Origin: Acidobacteriota bacterium
Lineage (GTDB): Bacteria; Acidobacteriota; JAAYUB01
Direction: 5' to 3'
Assembly (NCBI GenBank): GCA_018001935.1
Contig: JAGNHB010000051.1
Span: forward strand, 1-43,894
DNA length: 43,894 nt
Of the stretch, positions 7,784 through 16,520 are shown in pieces. The position numbers were made by a program, and so were the translations under genes. Every line of letters begins with the position of its first letter. Position 1 is the stretch's first letter. The notes under the pieces are model-generated. The model worked only from the letters and a program-made list of their open reading frames with translations. It was not told the DNA's origin and did not search any database.

Positions 7784-9652
7784 TCATTCGCTGCGTTTCG
7801 ATTTCATCTTGTCCAGCAGGTGCTGGGGGAACAGGTCACCGAGCTTGGTCGAGGCGGAAGGCGCCGTGTCGAGGATGTACCGGTCCTCCTCGGACCCCTC
7901 CTCGCGGTCTCTCCGCCCGGGCCGGCGGCCGCCGCGACGGTCGTCCCGGGGGGGCTTCAGGTCGCGGATCTCGCCGAGGGTCTCGGCCGTGGAGTTTTCC
8001 GGGGCGTCCCCGATCTTGCCGGTGAGGGAGATCTTCTCGTCCGCCATGTTGATGGAGAGGATCTTGACCGTGATCCGGTCGCCCTTCTTGGCGAACTCGT
8101 CGATGTTGCGCACCGGGAGCCAGGAGATTTCCGAGATGTGCATCAGGCCTTCCACGCCGTCGTCCAGCTTCACGAAGGCGCCGTAGCCCACCACGTTGGT
8201 GACCTCGCCCTCCAGGATCTCCCCGGGTTGGTACTTCTGCGCGAAGCTGATGAAGGGGGAGGGCTGGTTCTGCTTCAGGGAGAGGGAGATCTTCCGCTCC
8301 TGGGTGTCGAGGCGAAGGATCAGGGTCTCCACCGAGTCCCCCACCTTGAGCAACTCGGAGGGGTGGTCGATCCGCTTGACCCAGCTCATCTCGGAGATGG
8401 GGATCAGGGCCGTGACGCCGGGCTCCAGCTTCACGAAGGCGCCGAAGGTCTCCAGCTTCTCCACGGTGCCGTTCACGCGCTGACCGACGAAGTAGCGCTG
8501 GTCGACGGTGAGCCAGGGGTCGTCCACCATCTGCTTCAGGCCGAGGCCGATCCGTTCCTTCTCGCGGTCGAGTTCCACAACCTTCGCCTGGATCTCCTGC
8601 CCGACCTTCACGATCTCGGACGGCTTCTTGACCTTGTCCCAGGACAGGTTGGAAATGTGAGCCAGGGCCTCGATGCCGCCGATGTCCACGAACACGCCAT
8701 AACCGGTGATCCGGGTGACCTTGCCCGTGACGATCTGGTCGAGGGTCAGGGTTTCCCAGATGGTCTTCTTGGCCTTCTCCCGCTCGATCTCGAGGAGGGA
8801 ACGGCGGGAGATCACCATGCGGCCGCCCTTGGGGTTGATCTTCAGGATCAGAAAACGTTCCTTGCGGCCGATGTAGCGCGCCGTGTTGTCGACGTAGCCC
8901 AGTTCGATCTGGGACGCGGGCAGGAAGGCCTCGATCCCCTGCAGGTCGACCTTGAGGCCGCCCTTGACCACCTCGTTGATCACCCCTTCCACCGGGGTCT
9001 GGTCGGCGTGGGCCTTGCGCAGGTTGCGAAGGACGTCCTTCTGGCGGGCGTTCTTATAGGACAGGAGCGGGGAGAAATCGGTTTCGGTGGAGGACAGCAC
9101 CTGGACCAGGATCCGGTCGCCCTCGGCGAACAGCAGGTTCCCGTCGGGGTCCCGGATCTCCTCCACGGGGAAGTGGCCCTCGCAACGGGTCCCGATGTCC
9201 ACCTGGACGTCGTTCTCCTTGATCTTGACGATGGTGCCTTCCACGATGCTCCCGCGATGGATGTCACGGTTCTCCCGGTTCTGCTCGTACTCCATCAGCA
9301 TGGCGCCGAAGTCGTCCTCCGCGATTGCGGCGGGCGCCGGCGCAGGCTCGGTCGACTCCGCGGCCGCCGGGGGTTCGGGCGCGGGCAGCTCCGCGGCCGC
9401 CGGGGGTTCGGGCGCGGGCGGCTCCGCCGCCTCGGCGGCGGGGGGTTCGGTCGGTTCCGCGGCCACCGGGGCCACGGGTTCGGAAGGTTCCGCAACCGCC
9501 GGCATTTCCGGCGCGGCGGGCTCGGGGACTCCGGCCGGAAGAGGGGCCGTTTCGGCCTCAGGCTGGGGTTCTCCGCACTCGCAGGTCGTCTCGGGGGTCA
9601 CGGGGACGGCCGGTTCCGTCTGGTTGGTTTCGATCGGTTGATTGTCACTCAT
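7784..9652 (-). CDS. rpsA: 30S ribosomal protein S1
   Basis: 622 aa. It recruits mRNA to the small ribosomal subunit. ATG 9652 is preceded by GAGGTG at good spacing; an upstream ATG at 9688 adds 12 residues without a better ribosome site. Residues 1-110 are an unusual Ala/Pro/Glu-rich tail. Five S1 domains follow, marked by GTIVKIKENDVQVDIG, GVINEVVKGGLKVDL, GKVTRITGYGVFVDIG, GTVEKLETFGAFVKL and GEVTNVVGYGAFVKL. Domains 3-5 each carry the HISxxSW or PISEMSW end. Five rather than the six domains of the E. coli protein are seen. The C-terminus is Arg/Asp-rich (RRGGRRPGRRDREE). First gene of the minus-strand run, divergent from mscS. Confidence 0.95.
   Translation of the reverse strand: MSDNQPIETNQTEPAVPVTPETTCECGEPQPEAETAPLPAGVPEPAAPEMPAVAEPSEPVAPVAAEPTEPPAAEAAEPPAPEPPAAAELPAPEPPAAAESTEPAPAPAAIAEDDFGAMLMEYEQNRENRDIHRGSIVEGTIVKIKENDVQVDIGTRCEGHFPVEEIRDPDGNLLFAEGDRILVQVLSSTETDFSPLLSYKNARQKDVLRNLRKAHADQTPVEGVINEVVKGGLKVDLQGIEAFLPASQIELGYVDNTARYIGRKERFLILKINPKGGRMVISRRSLLEIEREKAKKTIWETLTLDQIVTGKVTRITGYGVFVDIGGIEALAHISNLSWDKVKKPSEIVKVGQEIQAKVVELDREKERIGLGLKQMVDDPWLTVDQRYFVGQRVNGTVEKLETFGAFVKLEPGVTALIPISEMSWVKRIDHPSELLKVGDSVETLILRLDTQERKISLSLKQNQPSPFISFAQKYQPGEILEGEVTNVVGYGAFVKLDDGVEGLMHISEISWLPVRNIDEFAKKGDRITVKILSINMADEKISLTGKIGDAPENSTAETLGEIRDLKPPRDDRRGGRRPGRRDREEGSEEDRYILDTAPSASTKLGDLFPQHLLDKMKSKRSE
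9361..9426. repeat. 33-bp tandem duplication inside rpsA
   Basis: Two adjacent 33-bp units (9361-9393 and 9394-9426) differ at one base. They encode an 11-residue repeat (ELPAPEPPAAA type) in the disordered tail of S1. This suggests slippage-driven length variation of the tail. Confidence 0.8.
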
Positions 9653-9677
9653 CCACACACCTCGACATTTTGAATCC

Positions 9678-9711
9678 AAAAACGGCAATTTACCCGAAAC
9701 GAACCGTTTTT
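9678..9711. promoter_or_regulatory. Hairpin in the rpsA/mscS divergent region
   Basis: AAAAACGG (9678-9685) and CCGTTTTT (9704-9711) are perfect inverted repeats with an 18-nt loop, 26 nt upstream of the rpsA start and in its leader on the minus strand. It could be an RNA element for S1 autoregulation or an operator. Function is inference only. Confidence 0.35.
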
Positions 9712-9797
9712 ACAAGCCTTTTTTCTCGTTGCAAAAATATTTTTTCTCGGTCAGAATACGGCCCCCCGGAAATCCCGGCAACAGGCGGGAGTGGATC

Positions 9798-10955
9798 ATG
9801 AACGTGGTGGCGGCCTTCTGGATCGACAACAACCATATCGTGCGCGACGGCGTCATTGCCATGGCGGTCATCGCCCTGGCGTGGGCCGTCGGGCGGGTGG
9901 CGGCGTGGGCGCTCTGCGCCTACGGCAAGCGGTCGGACGCATCCGCGGGAGGGGGCAGGGCCTCCTGGTTCTGCGGCATCCTCGCCCCGCCGACGTTCCG
10001 GCTCGTCGCCCTCCTCGGGCTCACCACGGCGAACCACATCCTCAAGCCCCACTTCCCCCGGGACATGCGCATCTACCCGCCCGCGGTGGTCACCACGATC
10101 ATCTTCCTGGCCGCGATCCTCACCGTCGTCCTCTTCCTGCGACGGTTCTTCAAGGAGATGGTCCGCCAGTACGTGGAGCACTCCGAGGGCGCCGAGCGCA
10201 ACCGCGTGACCCGAGACTTCGCGCCGCTGCTCCAGCGGATCCTGATGACCGTCATCTACCTGGCCTCGGCGGCGGTGATCCTCCACTACTTCCGCTACGA
10301 CATCACCTCCATCGTCGTCTCCCTGGGCATCGGGACCATCGCCATCGGCCTGGCGGCGCAGGACACCCTCTCCAACATGATCGCCGGCTTCATGATCATG
10401 TTCGACCGCCCGTTCCGGATCGGCGACCGGATCGAACTGGAGAACAAGACCCTCGGGGACGTGACGGACATCGGCATCCGTTCGACCCGCATCCGGACCC
10501 TGCAGAACACCGTCGCCATCCTGCCCAACGCCTACCTCACGCGAAGCCAGGTGGTCAACCTCTCGTACCCCGATCACCGGAGCCGCGTGGACCTGCCCTT
10601 CGTGCTCACCTTCGACGCGGACGCCACCCGGGTGGCGGCCCTCTTCCTCGAGATCGCGAAGACCGTCCCCGACCTGATGGACGACCCGGCCCCCGACTGC
10701 AGCGTCACCGGGATCTCGGGCAGCGGCATCGCCTTCCTGGGCACGGCCTGGGTGGCGGACTACGCCGACCGCCCCCGTGCGGCGAACCAACTGAGCGCGG
10801 GCCTGGTGAAGGGCCTCCGGGAGAGCGGGTACGCTTTCGCGCGCCCCGACGGCCTCCCGGCCACGCCCCCGTTCCCCGCCGGGACGGCGGCCCCCGCCCC
10901 CGCCCCGCCCGACGCGGGCCTCCCCCCGAAGCCCCGGCAGCCGGGCCGTCGGTAG
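9798..10955 (+). CDS. MscS-family mechanosensitive channel
   Basis: 385 aa. It opens under membrane tension to release solutes on osmotic downshock. ATG 9798 is preceded by GGCGGGAG. An in-frame upstream ATG at 9642 lies within the rpsA start region and is rejected. Several hydrophobic spans come first (IAMAVIALAWAVGRVAAWAL, FRLVALLGLTTA, VTTIIFLAAILTVVLFL, ILMTVIYLASAAVILHYF). The pore helix and beta domain follow: SLGIGTIAIGLAAQDTLSN, MIMFDRPFRIGDRIEL, and TLQNTVAILPNAYL. The C-terminal tail is Pro/Ala-rich. It is followed 27 nt later by the acyltransferase gene. Confidence 0.95.
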   Translation: MNVVAAFWIDNNHIVRDGVIAMAVIALAWAVGRVAAWALCAYGKRSDASAGGGRASWFCGILAPPTFRLVALLGLTTANHILKPHFPRDMRIYPPAVVTTIIFLAAILTVVLFLRRFFKEMVRQYVEHSEGAERNRVTRDFAPLLQRILMTVIYLASAAVILHYFRYDITSIVVSLGIGTIAIGLAAQDTLSNMIAGFMIMFDRPFRIGDRIELENKTLGDVTDIGIRSTRIRTLQNTVAILPNAYLTRSQVVNLSYPDHRSRVDLPFVLTFDADATRVAALFLEIAKTVPDLMDDPAPDCSVTGISGSGIAFLGTAWVADYADRPRAANQLSAGLVKGLRESGYAFARPDGLPATPPFPAGTAAPAPAPPDAGLPPKPRQPGRR

Positions 10956-10982
10956 CCCCGGGCGGCAAGGACGGGTCCCGCC

Positions 10983-11915
10983 ATGGTCGCCTACCTGTTC
11001 ATCCGGGTCTTCTTCGCGGCGCTCCGCCTGATCCCCGCCGCCTGGGCCGCCGCCCTGGGACGCGGGCTTGCCGGCGCCTGGGGACGGCTCGACCGCCGGC
11101 ACCTGGAGATCGCCCTGATCAACCTGGACATCGCCTTCCCCGACCTCCCCGAGGCGGCCAAGCGCCGCATCGCCCTGGACTCCTACCGGAACATCGGGGA
11201 GTGTTACGGCCTGATGAGCCAGTTCCCCAAGTTCCTCCGGATGAAGCCGGACCGCCTCCGGCGGTGGATCCGTTACGAGGGACTGGACACCTATTATGAA
11301 GCCAAGCGACAGGGGAAACCCGTGCTCGTCCTGACGGGGCACCTGGGGTTGTGGGAGTTCATGGCCTTCGGCCACGCCCTCCTCGACCGGACCCTCAACT
11401 TCATCGTCCGGCCGGTGCGGAACCGTCGGATCGACCGGTTCCTCAACGGGTACCGTACCCTGTCGGGCAACACCGCCATCCCCAAGCGGGAAGCCCTCAA
11501 AACCGTCCTGCGGGTCTTCGCCGCGAAGGGCGACGTCGGCATCCTGGCGGACCAGGACGCGCACGCCCGGGACGGCGTGTTCGTGGACTTCTTCGGCAAG
11601 GCCGCGTGCACCATCAAGGGACCCGCCCTCATGGCCGCCCGCGGGAACGCGGCCGTGTTCCCGGTTTTCATGGTGGAGGACCCGACACGCCGGGCGCGGT
11701 ACTGCATCCACATCCTCCCGGAGGTGGACCTCCAGCGGAGCGGCGACCTGGAGGCCGACACCCTGGAGAACACCCGTCGGATGATGGCGGCCTTCGAGGG
11801 GGCCGTCCGACGGTGGCCCGGCCGGTGGCTCTGGTTCCACCGCCGGTGGAAAACCCGCCCCCTGGGCGACCCGGAAACCGTCTACGCCCGCCGCGCCCCC
11901 CGGCAAAGCCCTTGA
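10983..11915 (+). CDS. LpxL/HtrB-family lysophospholipid or lipid A acyltransferase
   Basis: 310 aa. The family transfers a secondary acyl chain to lipid A precursors or related glycolipids at the inner membrane. An N-terminal hydrophobic segment (LFIRVFFAALRLIPAAWAAAL) is the membrane anchor. The catalytic HX4E motif is H120-LGLW-E125 in LTGHLGLWEF. Further family blocks are VRPVRNRRIDRFL, GILADQDAHARDGVFVDFFG and CTIKGPALMAARGNAAVFPV. Length matches the family. It follows mscS at 27 nt and precedes lptB after a repeat-bearing spacer, which fits an envelope-biogenesis setting. The exact acceptor cannot be assigned. Confidence 0.9.
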   Translation: MVAYLFIRVFFAALRLIPAAWAAALGRGLAGAWGRLDRRHLEIALINLDIAFPDLPEAAKRRIALDSYRNIGECYGLMSQFPKFLRMKPDRLRRWIRYEGLDTYYEAKRQGKPVLVLTGHLGLWEFMAFGHALLDRTLNFIVRPVRNRRIDRFLNGYRTLSGNTAIPKREALKTVLRVFAAKGDVGILADQDAHARDGVFVDFFGKAACTIKGPALMAARGNAAVFPVFMVEDPTRRARYCIHILPEVDLQRSGDLEADTLENTRRMMAAFEGAVRRWPGRWLWFHRRWKTRPLGDPETVYARRAPRQSP

Positions 11916-12000
11916 CATCCCTCCCGGGCGCGGGATAGGATTTCTTTCCGCTTGCCCGGTCCGCACCGGGCAGGACCACGAAGGAAACCACGGAGGAAAC

Positions 12001-12152
12001 CACGGATGAACACGGATGGGATGAGTCGGAAATCTCGTCCTTGGTCTTTAAACCATCCGTATCCGTCCGTTCCGATCCATGTCTATCACCCTCCGAATTC
12101 ATCCGTGTTTGTCCGGGTTCATCCGTGGTTTGAATCGGTTATCCGTGGCGCC
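12001..12152. repeat. Inverted pair of CACGGATGAA-type direct repeats
   Basis: The left arm (about 11993-12020) repeats CCACGGATGAACACGGATG. The right arm (12100-12132) holds its reverse complement as CATCCGTGTTT and TTCATCCGTGGTTT, with one more ATCCGTGG at 12141-12148. The loop also contains CCATCCGTATCCGTCCG. The transcript upstream of lptB would form a long hairpin. The same unit recurs at 29572-29600 and 41411-41434. Confidence 0.8.
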
Positions 12153-12188
12153 CGCTGATTTCGGGCGGGGCGGGGAAGGCAGGCAGGA

Positions 12189-12911
12189 TTGGAACTGTTG
12201 ACCAGGGGCATCACCAAGAGCTACCGCGGGCGGCAGGTGCTCCGCGGCGTGGACCTCACCATCCGCAAGGGGGAGGTCATCGGGCTGCTGGGCCCCAACG
12301 GCGCCGGGAAAACCACCACCTTCTACATCATGATCGGCCTGGTCCCCGCGGACTCGGGGACGGTCCACCTCGGCGAGGAGGCCATCGACGGCCTCCCCAT
12401 GTACGTCCGCGCCCGGAAGGGGATCGGCTACCTCCCCCAGGAGCCGTCGGTCTTCCGGAAACTCACCGTCGAGGAAAACCTGATGGCCATCGCGGAGAAC
12501 CTGGACATGAGCCACGCCGCCCGGCGGGAGACCGTCGAGTCCCTCCTCGACGAGTTCGGCATCGCGGGCCTGCGGCGGAGCAAGGCCTACACCCTCTCCG
12601 GCGGGGAACGCCGCCGCCTCGAGATCGCCCGGTCCCTCGTCCCCTCCCCCTCCTTCATGCTGCTGGACGAGCCCTTCGCGGGGATCGACCCCCTGGCGGT
12701 CATGGACATCCAGAACCTCATCCTTCACCTGAAGACCCGCGGGATCGGGGTGGTCATCACCGACCACAACGTCCGGGAGACGCTGCGCATCACCGACCGC
12801 GCCTACATCATCTTCGACGGCACCATCCTCAAGAAGGGGACCCCCGCCGAGCTGGCCGAAGACGAGGACGTCCGCAAAGTCTACCTGGGAGAGAACTTCC
12901 AGCTGGCCTGA
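12189..12911 (+). CDS. lptB: LPS export ABC transporter ATPase LptB
   Basis: 240 aa. It powers extraction of lipopolysaccharide from the inner membrane with LptFG. A TTG start at 12189 preceded by GGAAGG is used. ATPase motifs: Walker A GPNGAGKT (35-42), Q-loop GYLPQEPSVF typical of LptB, signature LSGGERRRLEIARSL, Walker B FMLLDEPFAGIDP, and H-loop ITDHNVRETL. Length is canonical. The usual upstream lptC and lptA genes are absent here. Downstream rpoN follows after 136 nt, the usual lptB-rpoN order of several Gram-negative phyla. Confidence 0.97.
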   Translation: MELLTRGITKSYRGRQVLRGVDLTIRKGEVIGLLGPNGAGKTTTFYIMIGLVPADSGTVHLGEEAIDGLPMYVRARKGIGYLPQEPSVFRKLTVEENLMAIAENLDMSHAARRETVESLLDEFGIAGLRRSKAYTLSGGERRRLEIARSLVPSPSFMLLDEPFAGIDPLAVMDIQNLILHLKTRGIGVVITDHNVRETLRITDRAYIIFDGTILKKGTPAELAEDEDVRKVYLGENFQLA

Positions 12912-12937
12912 CCCCCCCCGGAAAAAGTCGTCGTCTT

Positions 12938-12959
12938 TTTGCATGCTTTTTGCTATAAT
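12938..12959 (+). promoter_or_regulatory. rpoN promoter: extended -10, overlapping a sigma-54-like site
   Basis: TGCTATAAT at 12951-12959 is a perfect TATAAT with an extended TGn, about 90 nt upstream of rpoN. No good -35 hexamer is seen at 17 nt. Overlapping it, TTTGCATG (12938-12945), 4 nt, TTGCT (12950-12954) resembles the sigma-54 consensus TGGCAYR-N4-TTGCW, with one mismatch in the GG of the -24 element. The first site is convincing; the second is tentative. Confidence 0.6.
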
Positions 12960-13047
12960 CGATCCTGACACGAACGCCCGGCGGGGCAATTCCTGACGAG
13001 AGACGGTACCCAGGCTCGAAGAGATCGAAAGAAAGCAGACCAACAGC

Positions 13048-14586
13048 ATGCCCAATCGTATCCCGTTCCTTCGGCAGAACCTGAGAATCGCCCCCATCCA
13101 GAAACTCACGCTGACGCCCGCCCTCCTGCAGAAAATCGAACTCCTCGCCCTTTCCCGCCTCGAACTCAACGATCTCGTGGCCACCGAACTCCTCCAGAAC
13201 CCCGTCCTCGAGGACGTCACGGAACACCCCGAGACCGTCTCCCTCTCCGAGTTCTCCGCCCCCCCGGCACCGCTTCCCGAGGGCGACGGCCACGCCGACG
13301 ACAGTTTCGACCAGATCGACTACGACTCCTTCTTCACTGACTACCTGGACCCGGGATACCGCACCAACGAACGGGAGGAGTGCGAGCGCCCCCAGTTCGA
13401 CACCTTCACCGTCAAGCCCGTTTCCCTCTACGAGCACCTGACGTGGCAGCTCAACCTCGAGGACGTCCCCCCGCCCGTCCACCGGGCCGCGGTGGAGATC
13501 ATCGGGAACCTGGACGAGGGAGGCTGGCTCACCGCGGACACCGAGGAGATCGCCCGCCTGGCGGGTTGCACGACCGCCGAGGCCGGGGAGGCCCTGGCGA
13601 TCGTGCAGAACTTCGACCCGCCCGGCATCGGGGCCCGCGACCTGCGGGAGTGCCTCCTGATCCAGCTCCGCCAGGCGGACGAGGAGGGCTCCCTCGCCTG
13701 GGCGATCCTCGAGCGGCACGCCGGTCTCCTCGAGGAGGGGGCCATCGACGAGATCGCCCGCCGGGAGGACGTCCCGCGGGGGGAGGTCGAGAGGGCCATC
13801 GAGTCGATCCGGCGGCTCAACCCCCACCCCGGCCTGCAGTACCAGGCCGACTCGACCCTCTACATCCAGCCGGACGTCACCATCCAGAAGGTGGGCAACC
13901 GGTACGTCATCCTGCTCAACGAGGACGGCATGCCGCGCCTGCGGATCAGCTCCTACTACCGGAAGATCCTGGAGGAGGGCCGGACGCGGGGGAACGACCG
14001 GAAGTTCCTCAAGGAGAAGTTCAAGAGCGCCCTGGACCTGATCCGCAACCTCGACCACCGGAAACGGACCGTCTACCGCGTCTGCGAGATCATCGTGGAG
14101 CGCCAGAAGGAATTCCTCGACAACGGCTTCGCCTACCTGCGCCCCATGCAGCTCCGGGACGTGGCGGAGGAGCTGAACCTGCACACGTCCACCATCAGCC
14201 GGGCCGTCACGAAGAAGTGGGTGAACTGCCCCCAGGGAATCCTCGAGCTGCGCCAGTTCTTCTCCCTGGGCTTCAAGACCGACAGCGGCGAGGACCTCTC
14301 GGTGCACAACCTCAAGCGGAAGATCCAGGACCTCATCGAGGGCGAGGACCCCTCGTCCCCGCTCTCCGACGACGAGATCACGCTCCGCCTCAACCGGCAG
14401 GGCGTGGAGATCAAGCGGCGAACCGTCGCGAAATACCGCGAGGAGATGAACATCCCCAACTCGCGGGCCCGCCGGCGGAACGGCTCACCGGCCCCCGGGG
14501 AACCGGGCGGGCCGCTGCCGCCGCACCCAGGCATGCAGAGGAACGGGGGCGGTTCCCCCGAATCATTTCCTATGGAGGACCAATGA
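13048..14586 (+). CDS. rpoN: RNA polymerase sigma-54 factor RpoN
   Basis: 512 aa. It directs RNA polymerase to -24/-12 promoters that need an AAA+ activator. Region I is Leu/Gln-rich (IQKLTLTPALLQKIELLALSR followed by ELLQNPVLED). An acidic region II follows (about 70-115). The core-binding region and the helix-turn-helix (MQLRDVAEELNLHTSTISRA) come next, then the RpoN box near residues 455-470 (RRTVAKYREEMNIP). A Pro/Gly-rich C-terminal extension of about 35 residues is unusual. Its stop overlaps the hpf start as ATGA, indicating translational coupling. No sigma-54 activator lies in the window. Confidence 0.97.
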   Translation: MPNRIPFLRQNLRIAPIQKLTLTPALLQKIELLALSRLELNDLVATELLQNPVLEDVTEHPETVSLSEFSAPPAPLPEGDGHADDSFDQIDYDSFFTDYLDPGYRTNEREECERPQFDTFTVKPVSLYEHLTWQLNLEDVPPPVHRAAVEIIGNLDEGGWLTADTEEIARLAGCTTAEAGEALAIVQNFDPPGIGARDLRECLLIQLRQADEEGSLAWAILERHAGLLEEGAIDEIARREDVPRGEVERAIESIRRLNPHPGLQYQADSTLYIQPDVTIQKVGNRYVILLNEDGMPRLRISSYYRKILEEGRTRGNDRKFLKEKFKSALDLIRNLDHRKRTVYRVCEIIVERQKEFLDNGFAYLRPMQLRDVAEELNLHTSTISRAVTKKWVNCPQGILELRQFFSLGFKTDSGEDLSVHNLKRKIQDLIEGEDPSSPLSDDEITLRLNRQGVEIKRRTVAKYREEMNIPNSRARRRNGSPAPGEPGGPLPPHPGMQRNGGGSPESFPMEDQ

Positions 14587-15125
14587 ATATCCAAATCACC
14601 GGACGCCACATCGAAGTGACCGAGCCGATTCGGGACTTCATCCACAAGCGCGTGGAGAAATTCCCGAAGCTGGTCGGCCCCGTGTGTGACTTCAGCTTCA
14701 TCCTCACCGTCGAGCGCCACCGGCAGATCGCGGACGTCGTCCTGACCACCAAGCAGCGGACCTTCACGGCTGCCGAGGACTCGAAGGACCTGTACGCCTC
14801 CATCAGCTCCGCGGTCGAAAAACTGGAGAAGCAGGTCCGGAAGACCAAGGAGCGGCGGCAGGACAAGTCCCGCTCCACCGACAAGGTGACCCTTCACGAG
14901 AAAACCCTGGCCAGCATCACCGACATGGGCGCGGTCAGCGACCTCGCCGCCAACCCCACCGTCGTGAACCTGCAGATGGACACCCGCCCCATGGCCGTCG
15001 AGGAGGCCATCCACGAACTCCAGGTCTCGGCGGGGAGCTTCGTCGTCTTCGTCAACTCCGGCACGGAGAAGATCAACGTCCTGTACCGCCGCAAGGACGG
15101 CAACTACGGCCTGATATTCCCCTGA
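14583..15125 (+). CDS. hpf: Ribosome hibernation promoting factor, long form
   Basis: 180 aa. It inactivates and dimerises 70S ribosomes in stationary phase. ATG 14583 overlaps the rpoN stop. The N-terminal S30AE domain (1-100) opens MNIQITGRHIEVTEPIRDFI and carries the beta-alpha-beta pattern with KVEKFPKL-type basic surface. A charged linker (KTKERRQDKS) joins it to the C-terminal dimerisation domain (about 125-180: VNLQMDTRPMAVEEAIHEL, VFVNSGTEKINVLYRRKDG). Presence of the second domain marks the long form that makes 100S ribosomes alone. One nt separates it from hprK. Confidence 0.96.
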   Translation: MNIQITGRHIEVTEPIRDFIHKRVEKFPKLVGPVCDFSFILTVERHRQIADVVLTTKQRTFTAAEDSKDLYASISSAVEKLEKQVRKTKERRQDKSRSTDKVTLHEKTLASITDMGAVSDLAANPTVVNLQMDTRPMAVEEAIHELQVSAGSFVVFVNSGTEKINVLYRRKDGNYGLIFP

Positions 15126-15126
15126 G

Positions 15127-16116
15127 ATGCCCTTCAGCGACAACATCATCCGGAGGGTTCCCCAACCGTCCATGACGGTCGAGGAATTCCTCCGGAAAAA
15201 CCCCAAGAACCTGTCCCGGGGAATCGGGAACGGCCCCCGTTTCATGGACAGGACCCTCGACAAGAAACGCCTGCAGAAACTGGGGATGGCCCTCGCGGGT
15301 TTCACCGATTACCTGCAGCCCGGCCGGGTCTACGTCTTCGGCAACACCGAGGCCCGCTTCTTCGAGAGCCAGACCGAGGAGAAACGGAAGGAGATCCTGG
15401 GCCGCATCGACCGGGAGAACATGACCTGCATCCTGATGACCCAGGGCCTGGAGATCCCCCGGGAACTCGCCAACTACGCCCTCCAGGAGGGCATCCCGGT
15501 CCTGCGCACCCCCCTCGACAGCTCCACCGCCATGTACGTCTTCACCGAGTTCCTCGAGATGTGGCTGTCGCCCCTGCAGTCCATCCACGGCGTGCTGATG
15601 GACGTCTTCGGGGTGGGGGTCCTCATCCTCGGCGAGAGCGGGATCGGCAAGAGCGAGTGCGCGCTGGAGCTGATCCTGCGGGGGCACCGCATCGTCTCGG
15701 ACGACGTCGTCGACATCCGCATCCTCGGCGACAACAAGCTGCAGGGGAGCGCCCCGCCCCAGATCCAGGACGTCCTCGAACTGCGCGGCATCGGGATCGT
15801 CAACGTCCGGGAGCTCATCGGGATCTCCGCCATCCGCCGCGTCAAGCACATCAATTTCATGATCGAGCTGCTGCGCTGGGAGCCCGGCGCCCGCTACGAG
15901 CGCCTCGGCCTCTCCATCCGCAAGAAGAAGGTGTTCGGCGTCGAACTCCCCTTCATGTCCATCCCCGTGGCCCCGGGGCGGAACATCGCGGCCCTGATCG
16001 AGGTCGCCTCCCGGGTGTACCTGATGCGCGAGCACGGGCTTCACCCCATGGGCAACTTCCTCAAGTTTCTCGAGAACAACGGGGACTTGTCCCCGGTCGA
16101 AGGAGAAGAGCTATGA
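15127..16116 (+). CDS. hprK: HPr kinase/phosphorylase
   Basis: 329 aa. It phosphorylates or dephosphorylates the regulatory serine of HPr. The N-terminal domain spans about 1-140. The kinase domain has the catalytic His154 (SIHGVLMDVFG), Walker A GESGIGKSE (169-177), the DDVVDIR segment with capping and base Asp residues, and the K3 loop signature near PVAPGRNIAALIEVA. All key residues are present. Its stop overlaps the IIA start as ATGA. HprK beside RpoN, IIA, HPr and EI is a regulatory PTS arrangement rather than a transport operon. Confidence 0.96.
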   Translation: MPFSDNIIRRVPQPSMTVEEFLRKNPKNLSRGIGNGPRFMDRTLDKKRLQKLGMALAGFTDYLQPGRVYVFGNTEARFFESQTEEKRKEILGRIDRENMTCILMTQGLEIPRELANYALQEGIPVLRTPLDSSTAMYVFTEFLEMWLSPLQSIHGVLMDVFGVGVLILGESGIGKSECALELILRGHRIVSDDVVDIRILGDNKLQGSAPPQIQDVLELRGIGIVNVRELIGISAIRRVKHINFMIELLRWEPGARYERLGLSIRKKKVFGVELPFMSIPVAPGRNIAALIEVASRVYLMREHGLHPMGNFLKFLENNGDLSPVEGEEL

Positions 16117-16520
16117 TCCCTTGCCTTGTCATCACCCACGGGCAGCTGGCGAGCGAACTGGTCGCTTCCGCGGAGATGATCGTGGGAGAAATCGGCCACA
16201 TCCACCCTTTGTGCATCGGCTGGCAGGACGAAGTCAACGAGTCGCGGGAAGAGGTCGAGAAGTACCTCAAGTCCTTCGACATGTCCAACGGCGCCATCAT
16301 CCTCACCGACATGTTCGGCGGGACGCCCTCGAACCTGGCCATGTCGTTCCTCCAGGAGGCGAAGGTCGAGGTCATCACCGGCGTGAACCTGCCGATGATC
16401 ATCAAGGCCGCCGTCCAGGGCGAGGGCGAGACCCTCCCCTCCCTGGCGGAGAAGATCTGCGAGAAAGGGAAGTCCAACATCAGCGTGGCGACCCGGATTC
16501 TCAACGAAGCCGGATCATGA
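16113..16520 (+). CDS. PTS EIIA component, mannose family
   Basis: 135 aa, a stand-alone cytoplasmic IIA of mannose type. The phosphorylated His is H9 in VITHGQLA. The Asp after ILTD and the loop MFGGTPSN (about 68-75) match the EIIA-Man active-site and specificity region. The end GKSNISVATRIL is an unusual linker-free end; no IIB domain is fused. It overlaps hprK upstream and HPr downstream by ATGA. No IIB, IIC or IID gene follows, so it probably serves as a phosphorylation-state sensor. Confidence 0.93.
   Translation: MIPCLVITHGQLASELVASAEMIVGEIGHIHPLCIGWQDEVNESREEVEKYLKSFDMSNGAIILTDMFGGTPSNLAMSFLQEAKVEVITGVNLPMIIKAAVQGEGETLPSLAEKICEKGKSNISVATRILNEAGS

Noticed and set aside
7724..9673. Long plus-strand open frame opposite rpsA
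   Set aside because: Antisense shadow of a GC-rich gene: Gly/Leu/Asp-rich without a domain, and the minus strand encodes clear S1 repeats.
9642..9797. N-terminal extension of the MscS channel
   Set aside because: Lies over the rpsA start and promoter region; the start at 9798 has its own ribosome site.
12922..12941. Terminator after lptB from AAAAAG/CTTTTT
   Set aside because: A 6-bp A-T stem is too weak, and it overlaps the rpoN promoter.
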